Numbered from the stretch's first letter, positions 37,293 to 47,500 are shown. The stretch: 64,000 nucleotides of DNA from Geomesophilobacter sediminis (GCF_016458275.1 NZ_JAEMHM010000003.1:186001-250000), one strand, 5' to 3'. Translations and numbers: made by a program. Notes: generated by a model from the sequence alone, not told the origin.

Positions 37293-37295
37293 CAG

Positions 37296-37335
37296 AAACG
37301 GCCATGTCACCATCAAAGGGGGGCATGGCCGTTTT
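37296..37335 (+). terminator. Terminator after the multiheme cytochrome
   Basis: AAACGGCCATG (37296-37306) pairs with CATGGCCGTTTT (37324-37335), four bases after the stop. Confidence 0.8.
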
Positions 37336-37394
37336 CAGGAAAGCAGCAGGTCGTTAAGAGGTTGTTTTTTTTCAATCTTCAGTTAACCCCATCC

Positions 37395-38429
37395 TCACCT
37401 GCGGCTTCGCTGCTCGATGATCACCGCCTGGGGGTCGCGGGCGGCCTGCCTGCCGGCCTCGAGAAGCGCATAGCGCAGGCAAATCGCGCCTGCCGTGGTC
37501 AGGGTCCCCCCCAGCCGGCGCTTCCAGCGCGCCTTGAAGGGCAACAGGCTCAACACGGTCCCGGCCACGACCAGCGCCTTCGCGCTTTTCCAGAGCAGCC
37601 CCGACGTCCCCTCCTCAAAGGCCTTGGCGGCAACCGGGTTTCGCCCCGCCTCGCGCTCCATGATCTCCATGCTCGCCGTCTCGGCAATCTTCCCGATCAC
37701 CCCGAAACGGTCCGCCACCTGCTCCTCGCATCGGTTCAGCGGCAGAAATTCCAGAAGTCCGGCCGTGCTGGCCATGGATGAGGCGGTAAAGAGCACCGGG
37801 AGGCTCCGCCGCGCGCCGTGCCACAAAGGGTTGGCGGTGTTGCCGAGCAGCACCCCCGTGTAGCCGGCCAGCATCAGCCCGCCTCCGGCCAGGGCCCAGC
37901 GGACCGCTGCCCCTTCTTCACGGTCTCCCTGCAAAAGCGCCAGCGTAGCGAGCCCTCCGGAGCCGGCCAGCGCCCAGGACCCAATGCTCATCGGCGAGGT
38001 CGGCCGGAATACCCGCAGCATGTTGTAGAAACGCTGCTTTTTCCCGAGGTCCCAAGTGAGCAGACCGGGGCCGATGGTGGTCCCGACGAAGGCGAGGATC
38101 CGGCAGATAAAGGCAAGGGTGCGCAGCGATCGTTTGCCGTGAAGCACTGCCGCCAGCACCGCTCCCCCTCCCGCAAGCCCTCCCACGTAGAAATACGTCG
38201 GCACCGACCAGATCCACACCGGTTGCTTCAACAAGGGGAGTCGATAATAGTCCGGGATCGGCTGTACCGACAGCGACGGAACCGTCGACCAGACCGGCAC
38301 CGGCGTGGTGGTCGTACCCTTCGGTTCCGGATGTTTGACCTTCTGCTCCGCGGCTTCGCCGGTCAACACAGCGAAATCTGGATTCATCTCCCTTCCCAAC
38401 GTCGGATCATGGCTCCATGGCAGGTTCAT
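37395..38429 (-). CDS. NrfD-like membrane subunit of the second formate dehydrogenase
   Basis: Integral membrane protein of 344 residues. After a Pro-rich N-terminal segment (about 1-60) come about eight hydrophobic helices. Typical NrfD/PsrC features are VPTYFYVGGLAGGGAVLAA, GPGLLTWDLGKKQRFYNMLR and the following FRPTSPMSIGSW. It would connect the iron-sulfur subunit to the quinone pool without heme. The ATG overlaps the stop of the iron-sulfur gene (ATGA). This replaces the cytochrome b subunit used by the other formate dehydrogenase in this window. Confidence 0.88.
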   Translation of the reverse strand: MNLPWSHDPTLGREMNPDFAVLTGEAAEQKVKHPEPKGTTTTPVPVWSTVPSLSVQPIPDYYRLPLLKQPVWIWSVPTYFYVGGLAGGGAVLAAVLHGKRSLRTLAFICRILAFVGTTIGPGLLTWDLGKKQRFYNMLRVFRPTSPMSIGSWALAGSGGLATLALLQGDREEGAAVRWALAGGGLMLAGYTGVLLGNTANPLWHGARRSLPVLFTASSMASTAGLLEFLPLNRCEEQVADRFGVIGKIAETASMEIMEREAGRNPVAAKAFEEGTSGLLWKSAKALVVAGTVLSLLPFKARWKRRLGGTLTTAGAICLRYALLEAGRQAARDPQAVIIEQRSRR

Positions 38430-39214
38430 TTCTCCCCTCCCCGTCGCACCGCGACCATTCCCGCAGCCACCATCCCGGCCGCCGCCAGTGCCATGCATCC
38501 CCAGGAAACGGCGCAGCTCTTGGTGGGAACCGCCGGGTCCGGCGGCAGGTTGTACACCTCGGGCCGATCCAGAAGCAGGAAAAAGGCGTGCAGCCCCTCG
38601 GTTCCCGGCTGGTCTTCCTCTTTCATTCCATACAGATACGCCTCGGTGACTCCCTTTCGGTGCAGCTCGGCAAGGCGCAGTTCGGCATGCCGTTTCAGCT
38701 CCTCCACCGGGCCGAAGAGGATGGAATCGGTGGGGCAGGCCTTGGCGCAGGCCGGCTCCATCCCGTCGCGCTGCCGATCGTAGCAGAGGGTGCATTTCCA
38801 GGCCCGGCCGTCGTCCTGGCGGCGGTTGATCACCCCGAAGGGGCACGCTACCACGCAATAGCCGCAGCCGTTGCATACGTCGGGCTGGACGTAGACGCTT
38901 TCGAACTCGGTGCGGATGATTGCCCCGGTGGGACAGGCCTCCAGGCAGCCGGCGCGCCGGCAGTGCTTGCATACGTCGGACATGAAGAGCCAGGAGAAGG
39001 GATGCGCGGTGGTCCGGCCGGAAAGCGGCACGCTCCGTTCCACAAAGGCAACGTGGCGCCAGGTGGTGGCTTCCAGGTGAATGGTGTTGTCGTAGGAGCG
39101 TCCGCTGAAGAAATCGCCGTCGGCAGGGAGCTGGTTCCACTGCTTGCAGGCGACCTCGCACGCCTTGCACCCGATGCATACGGTGGTGTCGGTGAAAAAT
39201 CCGGTTGCCGTCAT
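38426..39214 (-). CDS. Four-cluster ferredoxin-like subunit of the second formate dehydrogenase
   Basis: Iron-sulfur subunit of 262 residues. Cluster motifs are CIGCKACEVACKQW (about 13-26), CKHCRRAGCLEACP (about 82), CNGCGYCVVACPF (about 114) and CTLCYDRQRDGMEPACAKACP (about 138). A C-terminal hydrophobic segment (about 234-252) may anchor it. It transfers electrons between the Sec-containing catalytic subunit and the NrfD-like protein. It starts one base after the catalytic subunit stop, with GGAGGGTTG upstream. Confidence 0.92.
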   Translation of the reverse strand: MTATGFFTDTTVCIGCKACEVACKQWNQLPADGDFFSGRSYDNTIHLEATTWRHVAFVERSVPLSGRTTAHPFSWLFMSDVCKHCRRAGCLEACPTGAIIRTEFESVYVQPDVCNGCGYCVVACPFGVINRRQDDGRAWKCTLCYDRQRDGMEPACAKACPTDSILFGPVEELKRHAELRLAELHRKGVTEAYLYGMKEEDQPGTEGLHAFFLLLDRPEVYNLPPDPAVPTKSCAVSWGCMALAAAGMVAAGMVAVRRGGEK

Positions 39215-39215
39215 C

Positions 39216-42200
39216 TCAACCCTCCTCGGTGAGCTCCTTCTTGCCGGTGCGCAGGCCGTGGTGGCCGATCGGTTTCCCCTGGACCGCTTCCAGGTCGCGC
39301 GGCGGATCCTCGAATCCGGACGGTTCGGTGAGCGGTGCGGCGGCGGCCGCCCTTGGCCCGGGGGGCCGACGGCCGGCGACGACATTTACCGAAAAGGCCT
39401 TGGATTCTTCGATACTGACGTTGGGATCAGCGACGAAAGCGGTGAGCTCGTTGGCCGCGTCCCCGGTGGAGCGCCCGATCCAGCTCCAGTGGTACGGAAT
39501 GCCGACCTGGTGCAGTACCTCATCCTGGATGTTAAGCGGACGCAGCCGCTCGGTCACCAGCACCCGCGCCTCGATTTCGCCGCGGATGGTGCTGACCGTG
39601 GCCCAGCCGCCGTTTTCCAGCCCGCGAAGTTCCGCAAGTTCCGGAGAAACCTCTATGAACATCTCGGGCTGCAGCTCGTTAAGCCAGGGGAGCCAGCGGC
39701 TCATGCCGCCTGCGGTATGGTGCTCGGTGAGCCGGTAGGTGGTGGCGACGAACGGATAATGAGGATCGCCCCAGGCCTTGTGATAGGGATTGTCGCGCCG
39801 GATCCATTCCAGCCGGGCCGGATTGCATTGCTGTCCGTAAAGGGGGTTTTTCAATACCGATTCCTGCGGCTCGTAATGGGTCGGGAGGGGCCCGTCCAGA
39901 AGCCCGCTCGGGTCGTACAGCCATCCCTTTCCTTCGGCCTGCATGATGAAGGGGTCGATCCCGGAAAGGGTGGCGATCCCTTCGGCCCCTTCCGGCGGCC
40001 GGTAATCGGGGGGACGGGTGGCGATGAAGTCCGGGGTGTCGAAACCGGTCCATTTCTTTTGCGCCGCATCCCACCAGACATATTTCTTTCGTTCCGACCA
40101 CGGATTCCCGTCGGGATCGGCCGAGGCGCGGTTATAGAGAAGGCGCCGGTTGGCCGGCCAGGCCCAGCCCCACTGAAGGGCGACCCAGTCCTGTTCGCTG
40201 CCGGGCTTGCGCCGCGCGGTCTGGTTGACCCCGTCCTTGCGACAGCCGCAGTAGATCCAGCAGCCGCAGGCGGTGCTCCCGTCGTCCTTTACCTCGGTGT
40301 AGGCCGATAGCGGGTTGCGCTCCGGAAGCGTGTAACCGTTGATCTCGGCCAGCACCTCCTCGGCATCGGGCTCCTGCATTTCCCCGATCTCCCGGTAGTT
40401 CCACGCCAGGTCGAGGATCGGGCGGTCCTTGGCGGCGTCGGAATGCCGGTAGAGTTCCTTGAGGCGCTTGCCCAGATGATAGACGAAGTGGAGCTCGCTC
40501 CGGCAGTCCCCGGGGGGCTCGATTGCCTTATGGTGCCACTGGAGCAGGCGCTGCGTATTGGTGAACGACCCGTCTTTTTCGGTGTGGGCCGAGCACGGGA
40601 AGAAAAAGACCTCGGTACCGATCTGCTCCGGAGTGACCTCCCCGCGCACCACCTCCGGCGCGCTGCGCCAGAATTCCGCGGTCTCGGTGGGGGCGAAATC
40701 CCGTACCACCAGCCAGTCCAGCCCGCGCAGCCCCTTGCGCTGCAGGGCAGCATTCATCGATCCTACCGCCGGGTTTTCCCCCATGACGAAATACCCCTTC
40801 ACCATCCGGTCCGCCATCGCCGCCACGGTCACCATGTGCGAATGGTCGCCGGTAATGTGCGGCAGGTAGCCGTAGCACCAGTCGTTGTCCGGACGGGCCG
40901 CCTCTCCGTACCAGGCTTTGAGCAGCGAAACGATGTACTTCGGAAACTCGCTCCACCAGCCGGTCGCCGACTTGTTGTACTCGACGTACTTGTTGAGGTC
41001 GGTATCGTAGGTGGCCTTAGGCATGGGGAGGTAACCGGGGAGCATGTTGTAGAGGGTCGGGATGTCGGTCGAGCCCTGGATGGAAGAGTGCCCTCTAAGC
41101 GCCATGATCCCGCCGCCGGGCCGGCCGATGTTGCCGAGCAGGAGTTGGATGATCGCCGCGGTTCGGATGTACTGGACCCCCACGGTATGCTGGGTCCAGC
41201 CGACCGCGTAACAAAAGGCGCTGGTCCGGTCCCGTCCCGAGTTCTCGCACAGGGCCTCGGCGACTTTCAGGAAAAGTTCCCGTGGCACCCCGCAGGTCTC
41301 CTCGACCATTTCCGGGGTGTAACGGGAATAGTGGCGCTTCACGATCTGGAAGACGCAGCGGGGATCGCTGAGGGTCGGATCGAGCTTTTCCGCGCTGAGC
41401 ATGGCGCCGCGCTCGGAGCGGGGCTCGCCGGAAAACATCTCCCGGTGCCCGGCCGCCGGCGACACTTCGACCCCTTCGTACCCCCACGAGGAGGTATCGT
41501 ACTGCCCTTTTTCGGCGTCCCAGCCGCTGAAGAGGCCGTCCAGGTCCTCGGTATCCTGGAATTTCTCGTTGATGATGGCCGGGGCGTTGGTGTAGTTGAC
41601 CACGTATTCCCTGAACCAGCGGTCGTTGCTGATGATGTAGTTGACGATCGCGCCGAGAAAGGCGATGTCGGTCCCGGCGCGGATCGGGACGTGGAGGTCG
41701 GCGACCGCGCTGGTGCGGGTGAAGCGCGGATCGACGTGGATGATGGTCGCCCCGCGGCGTTTGGCCTCCATCACCCACTGGAAGCCGACCGGGTGGCACT
41801 CGGCCATGTTGGAGCCTTCGATGACGATGCAATCGCTGAACTGCAGATCCTGCTGAAAGGTGGTGGCCCCTCCCCTGCCGAACGAGATCCCCAGACCGGG
41901 GACCGTGGAGGAGTGTCATATTCGGGCCTGGTTTTCGATCTGGACCATCCCTAAAGAGGTAAACAGCTTCTTGATCAAGTAGTTCTCCTCGTTATCCAGG
42001 GTGGCACCGCCCAGATGCGCGATCCCCAGGGTGCGCCGCAGTGGATGACCTTTTCCCGTCTGATCCTCCCAGGTCGCATCGCGCGCTTTTTTCACCCGGA
42101 CCGCGACCATGTCCATCGCGTCCTGCAGCGGGATCTCTTCCCACTTAGTCCCGTAAGGACGCCGGTACAGCACCTTCTGATGGCGGTGGGTACCGGTAAC

Positions 42201-42485
42201 CAGCTGCATCGTGGCGCTCCCCTTGGGACAGAGGCAGCCGCGGGAGATCGGGGAGGCGTAGTCTCCCTCGATGTCCATGATCTTTTCGTCCTTGACGTAC
42301 ACCTCCTGGCCGCACCCTACCCCGCAGTAGGGGCAGACCGAAGGGACCACCCGATCCGCGTCGGAAAGACGCGATTTAAGGGAGGCGGTGCGCTTGGAAA
42401 AGGAGGCTTTTCCAAGGCCGGCTACGTCACCACTGGAGACTTGGCGCAGCGCTGGCCAGACTAACTTGTTCAGGTCGAATTTCAT
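39216..42485 (-). CDS. Second formate dehydrogenase catalytic subunit, selenocysteine-containing, no Tat signal visible
   Basis: A bis-MGD enzyme of 1089 residues. The [4Fe-4S] motif CPYCGVGCGQEVYV is at about 52-65. The in-frame UGA at 41916-41918 (residue 190) lies in IENQARI-Sec-HSSTVPGLG, followed by ISFGRGGATTFQQDLQFSDC and GSNMAECHPVGFQWV, so it is read as selenocysteine. C-terminal cofactor motifs include [20 protein letters not shown]. Unlike the FdnG protein at 21743, the N-terminus (MKFDLNKLVWPALRQV) has no twin-arginine export signal, which suggests cytoplasmic placement or co-export. A long extra C-terminal tail is Ala/Pro/Lys-rich. GGAGGGGG precedes the ATG; longer upstream frame is non-conserved in look. 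Confidence 0.93.
41886..41904 (-). promoter_or_regulatory. SECIS hairpin of the second formate dehydrogenase
   Basis: On the minus strand GGTCCCC pairs with GGGGATC around the loop GGTCT, exactly 11 bases after the UGA. The loop matches the GGUCU of classic fdh SECIS elements. Confidence 0.75.
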
Positions 42486-42575
42486 CGCTTCCCCCTCCGG
42501 CTGCCCGGTCCAGGGCAGGTCGTGGAAAATAAGGTTCAATGCATACCACAAATTGACCTTTGTTAAAGACAGCCA

Positions 42576-42591
42576 ACCGAATCGATTCGGT
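42576..42591. promoter_or_regulatory. Perfect 16-bp palindrome in the divergent promoter region
   Basis: ACCGAATCGATTCGGT is fully self-complementary and lies 90 bases upstream of the minus-strand formate dehydrogenase start and 190 bases upstream of the GH15 gene, so it may be an operator for either. Confidence 0.4.
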
Positions 42592-42782
42592 CTCCCTGGC
42601 GTTTCACCACCACCTGCTTCAGCCTCAATTCCTGAAACAGCCGCCCCCGAGGCTCTCATTTGACAGCACAAGGCCCAGTCTTAAACTATGCCAATGTCCG
42701 CGACCTGGGGCGGAGCAAGCCTGTCTTGTTTGTTTCCCCCCCTCACCTGCTCAGGAAACCGTTCTCCGCACCGAGGCCCATC

Positions 42783-44618
42783 ATGGATGAGGTATTCAGC
42801 AACCTGGAAGACTATGGCGTGATCGGCAACCAGGAGACCTGCGCCGTCATCGGTCGCAACGGCTCGGTCGATTGGCTCCCCCTCCCCTACCTGGATTCCC
42901 CCTCGGTATTCGCCGGCATTCTCGATCCGGACCGGGGCGGCACCTTCGGTATTGCGCCGGCACTCAAATTCCAGTCGGTGCAAAGGTATCTGCAAAACAG
43001 CAACGTCCTGGTGACCGATTTCACGACCGCAATGGGAGAGGCAAGCCTCACCGACTTCATGCCGCCTTTGGAGGCCGGGCTGGAACACCGGATGCTGCTG
43101 CGCAAGATCCACGGCAAAAGGCGCGACAGCACCTTTCGGGTCACCTTCCATCCTCGCTTTGACTATGGGCGAACTGAAGGGAAGGTCCGCCGTGAGGGCG
43201 CTGCCCTGGTGGCGCACAGCGGGCGGATCACGGTGAAGATTTTTGGCGGGGAATTGGATATTAAGGACGGTGCTGCCGCAGGAAAGCTCACCCTGCATGA
43301 GCATGAAACCGCGTGGGTGGTCCTGGTGTGGGGGGAAGGGGGGAACGCGCCGGAGCCGAGGGAGTGCGAACGGCTCCTGAAACGGACCGTACGCTTCTGG
43401 CAGTCCTGGAGCGAGGGGCATCAGCGCTCGGAATCGGTGCACCATGAACTATGTGTCGATCTCGCGGTGCGTTCCGGTTTGGCGCTGCGGCTGCTGGTGA
43501 ATCCGGGAACGGGCGGGATAGCTGCGGCCGGCACCTTGGGGTTGCCCGAGTCGATCGGAGGTATCAGGAACTGGGATTACCGATTCGCCTGGATCCGCGA
43601 TGCATCCTTCACGGCACAGGCCCTGTTCCATCTTGGCTATGCAGCCGACGCGGCTAAATACCGGCACTGGGTACTGGAAATTCTGCGCCGGGTCGAGAAC
43701 CTGGAAGGGTTGCAGCCCTTTTACCCGCTGCATGCCGAGGCCCAGACGGAGGAGGGGCTGCTGGACGGCCTTTCCGGGTACCGGTTTTCGGCTCCGGTGC
43801 GGGTGGGAAACAAGGCCTCGCGGCAGACCCAGCTCGACATCTACGGAGAGTTGGTGAATACCGTTTTTGAAACCTGGCGGTTCGGCGGCGACGTGGAGCC
43901 GCAGGTCTGGAAAATGGTGCAGCGGATCTGCGAATTCGTTTTGCAGAACTGGGACAAGAAGGACCGCGGCATCTGGGAGATGCGGACCGACCCGCGCCAT
44001 TACGTGCATTCCAAGCTGATGTGCTGGGTAGCCCTGGACCGCGCCTCCAGACTTGCCACCCAGCGGGAGTTGAAGGGACCGGTTGCGGAATGGCGGGCGG
44101 GGGCCGACAAGATCAAGCAGGCCATCCTGGATAAAGGGTTCAGCAAGCGGCTTAACAGCTTCGTGCAAGCCTTCGGTGGGGAGGACCTCGATGCCACCGC
44201 GCTGCTGGTGCCGATCCACCGGCTCCTGCCCCCGGACGATCCGCGGGTGCATTCGTCGATCGATGCGGTGATGGAGGGACTTTCGGCAGGAAACGGCCTC
44301 CTTTACCGCTACCGTGCCGATGACGGGTTGGCGGGCAAGGAAGGAGCTTTCATCCTCTGCTCTTTCTGGCTGGTGAGCGCGCTGTCGGTCTGCCGCAGGA
44401 CCGAGGAAGCGGAACGGGTTTTCACCGAGATGCTGCAGCATGTAAGTCCGCTCGGACTTATGTCCGAGGAGGTGGACCCGCGCAACGGGCGGCTCATCGG
44501 GAACTTTCCGCAGGCGCTCAGCCACATCGGGTTGATCAATGCGGCGTTGCATCTGGGTATCGCCAAGGGACGAGGCTTCAACGGCCCGCCCCCGCAGTCG
44601 GAAGAAGAGATGACGTAG
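42783..44618 (+). CDS. Glycoside hydrolase family 15 protein (glucoamylase/trehalase-like)
   Basis: Cytoplasmic enzyme of 611 residues. The N-terminal beta domain begins VFSNLEDYGVIGNQETCAVIGRNG (in two conserved blocks, with SVDWLPLPYLDSPSVFA). The catalytic (alpha/alpha)6 barrel has RNWDYRFAWIRDASF (about 264-278), a GH15 signature with acid/base side chains, and later LMSEEVDPRNGRLIGNFPQALSHIGLINAA, containing the second catalytic Glu. No signal peptide. It likely hydrolyses an intracellular alpha-glucan or trehalose. An in-frame ATG at 42660 exists, but conserved sequence starts at 42783. It is monocistronic. Confidence 0.9.
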   Translation: MDEVFSNLEDYGVIGNQETCAVIGRNGSVDWLPLPYLDSPSVFAGILDPDRGGTFGIAPALKFQSVQRYLQNSNVLVTDFTTAMGEASLTDFMPPLEAGLEHRMLLRKIHGKRRDSTFRVTFHPRFDYGRTEGKVRREGAALVAHSGRITVKIFGGELDIKDGAAAGKLTLHEHETAWVVLVWGEGGNAPEPRECERLLKRTVRFWQSWSEGHQRSESVHHELCVDLAVRSGLALRLLVNPGTGGIAAAGTLGLPESIGGIRNWDYRFAWIRDASFTAQALFHLGYAADAAKYRHWVLEILRRVENLEGLQPFYPLHAEAQTEEGLLDGLSGYRFSAPVRVGNKASRQTQLDIYGELVNTVFETWRFGGDVEPQVWKMVQRICEFVLQNWDKKDRGIWEMRTDPRHYVHSKLMCWVALDRASRLATQRELKGPVAEWRAGADKIKQAILDKGFSKRLNSFVQAFGGEDLDATALLVPIHRLLPPDDPRVHSSIDAVMEGLSAGNGLLYRYRADDGLAGKEGAFILCSFWLVSALSVCRRTEEAERVFTEMLQHVSPLGLMSEEVDPRNGRLIGNFPQALSHIGLINAALHLGIAKGRGFNGPPPQSEEEMT

Positions 44619-44703
44619 GTCGCGTTGAGGCACGAAACGCGACGGTCCACGGTTCAGGCAAACGTCGCTCTGTGGCCATCGGACCACCGTCGGCCCCTAC
44701 CCG

Positions 44704-44781
44704 GTGGGAGCGCCTTTCCGGGCGCGAATGACCCGTTTCCTTACCGCCTGCGGCGGATCGCGCCAGGAATGGCGCTCCCAC
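44704..44781. repeat. BIME-like repeat, third copy
   Basis: GTGGGAGCGCCTTTCCGGG and CCAGGAATGGCGCTCCCAC flank CCGCCTGCGGCGG, matching the copies at 30794 and 33058. Confidence 0.75.
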
Positions 44782-44797
44782 CGGAATAAAGTCCCCC

Positions 44798-44847
44798 AAA
44801 ACAAAAAGCACCTGCGGGAGCGTATCCGGCAGGTGCTTTTTGTTTTG
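44798..44847. terminator. Bidirectional terminator
   Basis: AAACAAAAAGCACCTGC pairs with GCAGGTGCTTTTTGTTTTG. It lies just past the monoheme cytochrome stop (minus strand) and also faces the plus-strand GH15 gene. Confidence 0.85.
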
Positions 44848-44861
44848 TTATGTCTGAAGGG

Positions 44862-45194
44862 TTACTTGAAGGTCTTCAGAATGTATTCCGCGATGGCATT
44901 GGCCTCGACCGTCGGAACGGATTTCTCGTCGAACTTGGTCATCCCCGGTCCGGGATTCCGCATCTTCGCCACGATGTCCTTGGCGGTGCGGATGCCATTG
45001 GCATTGAGAGCTTTCTTGTTCAGCGGCTTCTTGGCATTGACGATGTTGCCACCCTTGGGATGACAGGAAGCGCAGTGCTCCTGGAACTCGGTCGCACCGT
45101 TGATCTTCTGCCCTTTCTTCACGTCGCAATAGCCGTTGACACTGAGAGCGGAAATGGAGAGGAGAACCGCACCGAGAGTTACTGCCTTTTTCAT
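44862..45194 (-). CDS. Small monoheme class I c-type cytochrome
   Basis: Secreted cytochrome of 110 residues. The signal peptide is about residues 1-23 (KKAVTLGAVLLSISALSV). One heme site, CASCH (about 41-45), and the axial Met in NPGPGMTKFDEK fit a class I His/Met cytochrome of the c6/c553 type. The last helix is VEANAIAEYILKTF. It is a soluble periplasmic electron carrier; the partner is not indicated by its neighbours. Its own terminator follows. AGGAGGAATT precedes the ATG. Confidence 0.9.
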   Translation of the reverse strand: MKKAVTLGAVLLSISALSVNGYCDVKKGQKINGATEFQEHCASCHPKGGNIVNAKKPLNKKALNANGIRTAKDIVAKMRNPGPGMTKFDEKSVPTVEANAIAEYILKTFK

Positions 45195-45308
45195 GTAATT
45201 CCTCCTTGGGATGATTGACTGAAAAAATTGAAGTAGAAGGTTACTACAAAGTATTCAGTTGCCAACCTGCTGAGAGATTTTTTTTAAGACAGTGCGCGAC
45301 GGCGGCAA

Positions 45309-46610
45309 TCAGATCCGCCTCTTGTCGATGACCCGGGATGCCTTTCCTTCGGCGCGCGGGATGCTGTTCGGCTCGACCAGCTTCACCACCGCGCCGACCC
45401 CCAGGACCGAGTCCAGACGCCGCTCCACGGTGTCGAGGAAGGCCTTCTGCATCCTCATCTCGTCAAAGAAGATGTTTTCGGTTACCTCGATCTGCACCTC
45501 CAGCGTATCCATGGACCCCTTCCGGTCGACCACGAGCTGATAGTGCGGCTGGCACCCCTCGATCGCGATGAGCACATCCTCGATCTGCGAGGGATAGACA
45601 TTGACCCCCTTGATGATGAGCATGTCGTCGGAGCGCCCCATGGTCTTGCGCATCCGCACGGTGGTCCGGCCGCATTGGCACGGGGTGTAGTCGAGGCAGG
45701 TGATGTCGCGGGTCCGATAGCGGACCATCGGGAAGGCCTCCTTGGTGAGGGAGGTCAGCACCAGTTCCCCGACGCTTCCCGGGGGGAGCGTTTCGCCGGT
45801 TTCCGGATCGATGATTTCGGCGATGAAGGCGTCTTCGGAGATGTGCATGCCGCTCTTCACCTGGCATTCGCCGGCCACACCCGGTCCGATGACTTCGGAG
45901 AGCCCGTAGTTGTCGGTGGCCGAAATGCAGAGCTTGCTCTCGATTTCCTTGCGCATCGCCTCGGACCACGGCTCGCCCCCGAAGAGACCGACCTTGAGCG
46001 ACAGGGTCTTGGGATCGACCCCCATCTTTTCCATCCGCTCGGCGATGGTGATCGCGTAGCTCGGGGTGGAAACGAGCGCGGTGCTCCGGTAATCCTGCAT
46101 GATCATGATCTGCTTTTCGGTGTTGCCGGCCCCCATCGGGATGACGGAGGCGCCGATCAGTTCGGAGCCGTAGTGCAGGCCGAAAGCGCCGGTGAACATG
46201 CCGTAGCCGAAAGCGATCTGGACGACGTCGTCGTGGGAGACGCCGGCGGCGGTCATGAAACGGGCGACCAGGCTGGACCAGACTTTGAGGTCGTGGCGGG
46301 TGTAACCGACGACGGTCGGCTTGCCGGTCGTACCGCTGGAGGAATGGATCCGGACCACCTCGCGCAGCGGAACGGCGAACATGCCGTAGGGGTAGTTGAG
46401 CCGGAGATCTTCCTTGGTGGTGAACGGAAGCTTGGAGAGGTCCGCCAGGGAGCGAACGTCCTCAGGGACGATGCCAAGCTCCTTGAACTTGTTCCTGTAG
46501 CAGGTGACGTTCTTGTAGACGCGGTTCAAAGTAGCCTGGAGTCTTTCGAGCTGAAGCTGCTCGATCTCCTCCCGCGGCATGCATTCATATTCCGGTTCCC
46601 AGATAGCCAT
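45309..46610 (-). CDS. Phenylacetate-CoA ligase (PaaK family), copy 1
   Basis: Adenylate-forming enzyme of 433 residues that would activate an aryl acid (phenylacetate and relatives) to its CoA thioester. The AMP-binding loop is [16 protein letters not shown] (about 89-104), followed by [27 protein letters not shown] and YRTRDIT; the C-terminal hinge reads [20 protein letters not shown]. It closes a gene run containing transporter genes and iorAB. Its product shares most motifs with the second ligase at 53351, so the two are paralogues. The ribosome site (AAAGGGG) is somewhat distant. Confidence 0.92.
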   Translation of the reverse strand: MAIWEPEYECMPREEIEQLQLERLQATLNRVYKNVTCYRNKFKELGIVPEDVRSLADLSKLPFTTKEDLRLNYPYGMFAVPLREVVRIHSSSGTTGKPTVVGYTRHDLKVWSSLVARFMTAAGVSHDDVVQIAFGYGMFTGAFGLHYGSELIGASVIPMGAGNTEKQIMIMQDYRSTALVSTPSYAITIAERMEKMGVDPKTLSLKVGLFGGEPWSEAMRKEIESKLCISATDNYGLSEVIGPGVAGECQVKSGMHISEDAFIAEIIDPETGETLPPGSVGELVLTSLTKEAFPMVRYRTRDITCLDYTPCQCGRTTVRMRKTMGRSDDMLIIKGVNVYPSQIEDVLIAIEGCQPHYQLVVDRKGSMDTLEVQIEVTENIFFDEMRMQKAFLDTVERRLDSVLGVGAVVKLVEPNSIPRAEGKASRVIDKRRI

Positions 46611-46708
46611 CTAAAAAACCCCTTTTGCAGTGAGCGAAGAGCAATGAGCAATGAGCAATGAGCAGGAAACTAGAGACAGCTCTTTGCTTTTTGATCATTG
46701 CTCAATGC

Positions 46709-47452
46709 CTATTTTTCCCAGATTTCTTTCTTCTCGTGCCCAAGGTAGGCGCGTTGGACATCCTTGTTTTCCAAAAGTTCGGCGGCTTTTCCTTCGAGGA
46801 CAACTTTTCCGGTCTCGAGCACATAGCCGCGATCGGCGATTTTCAGCGCAGCGCGGGCATTCTGCTCTACCAGCAGGATGGTGGTCCCCTCCTCGGCGCG
46901 CAGTTGCTGGATGACCCGGAAAATCTCCTGTACCACCAGCGGTGCCAGCCCCATGGAGGGCTCGTCGAGAAGCAACAGCCGCGGCCGCGCCATCAGGGCC
47001 CGCCCGATGGCGAGCATCTGCTGTTCGCCGCCGGAAAGGGTCCCGGCCGCCTGACGACGCCGTTCCTTCAGTCGGGGAAACAGCAGGTTCATCCGCTCCA
47101 TGTCGGCCGCGATCTCGTTGCGCTTCCCACCGGCACGGTAGCGAAGATAGGCACCCAGTTCCAGGTTTTCCTCGACGGTCAGCGGATTGAAGACCTGGCG
47201 CCCTTCCGGCACCTGAGAAAGCCCGAGGGATACCACCTTGTCCGGCGCCAGGCCGAGGATCGGCTTTCCATCCAACTGGATGTCACCATCGGCGCCGGGG
47301 ATGACGGACGACAGGGTGTTCAAAAGCGTCGTTTTGCCTGCGCCGTTGGCGCCGATGAGGGTGACGATTTCGCCCCGGTTCAGGTGCAGCGACACGTTCT
47401 TGAGCGCGTGCACCTTCCCGTAGTAAGCATTTAAATTTCGGATACGAAGCAT
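46709..47452 (-). CDS. livF: Branched-chain/aromatic amino acid ABC transporter ATPase LivF
   Basis: Cytoplasmic ATPase of 247 residues. Walker A is GANGAGKTT (about 33-41), the signature is LSGGEQQMLAIGRALM (about 138), Walker B is LLLLDEPSMGLAP and the family motif NARAALKIADRGYVLETG follows. With LivG it drives uptake through LivHM. About 100 bases separate it from the downstream paaK gene, and a repeat-bearing gap of 180 bases separates it from livG. Confidence 0.93.
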   Translation of the reverse strand: MLRIRNLNAYYGKVHALKNVSLHLNRGEIVTLIGANGAGKTTLLNTLSSVIPGADGDIQLDGKPILGLAPDKVVSLGLSQVPEGRQVFNPLTVEENLELGAYLRYRAGGKRNEIAADMERMNLLFPRLKERRRQAAGTLSGGEQQMLAIGRALMARPRLLLLDEPSMGLAPLVVQEIFRVIQQLRAEEGTTILLVEQNARAALKIADRGYVLETGKVVLEGKAAELLENKDVQRAYLGHEKKEIWEK

Positions 47453-47500
47453 GTAAATCCGTTTCTTTGAAGGCTACCCCTCTGAGAGGGGCTCAAATCA

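Noticed and set aside
41916-41918. In-frame stop in the minus-strand formate dehydrogenase
   Set aside because: Same reasoning: conserved NQARI-Sec-HSS context and a perfect SECIS stem-loop.
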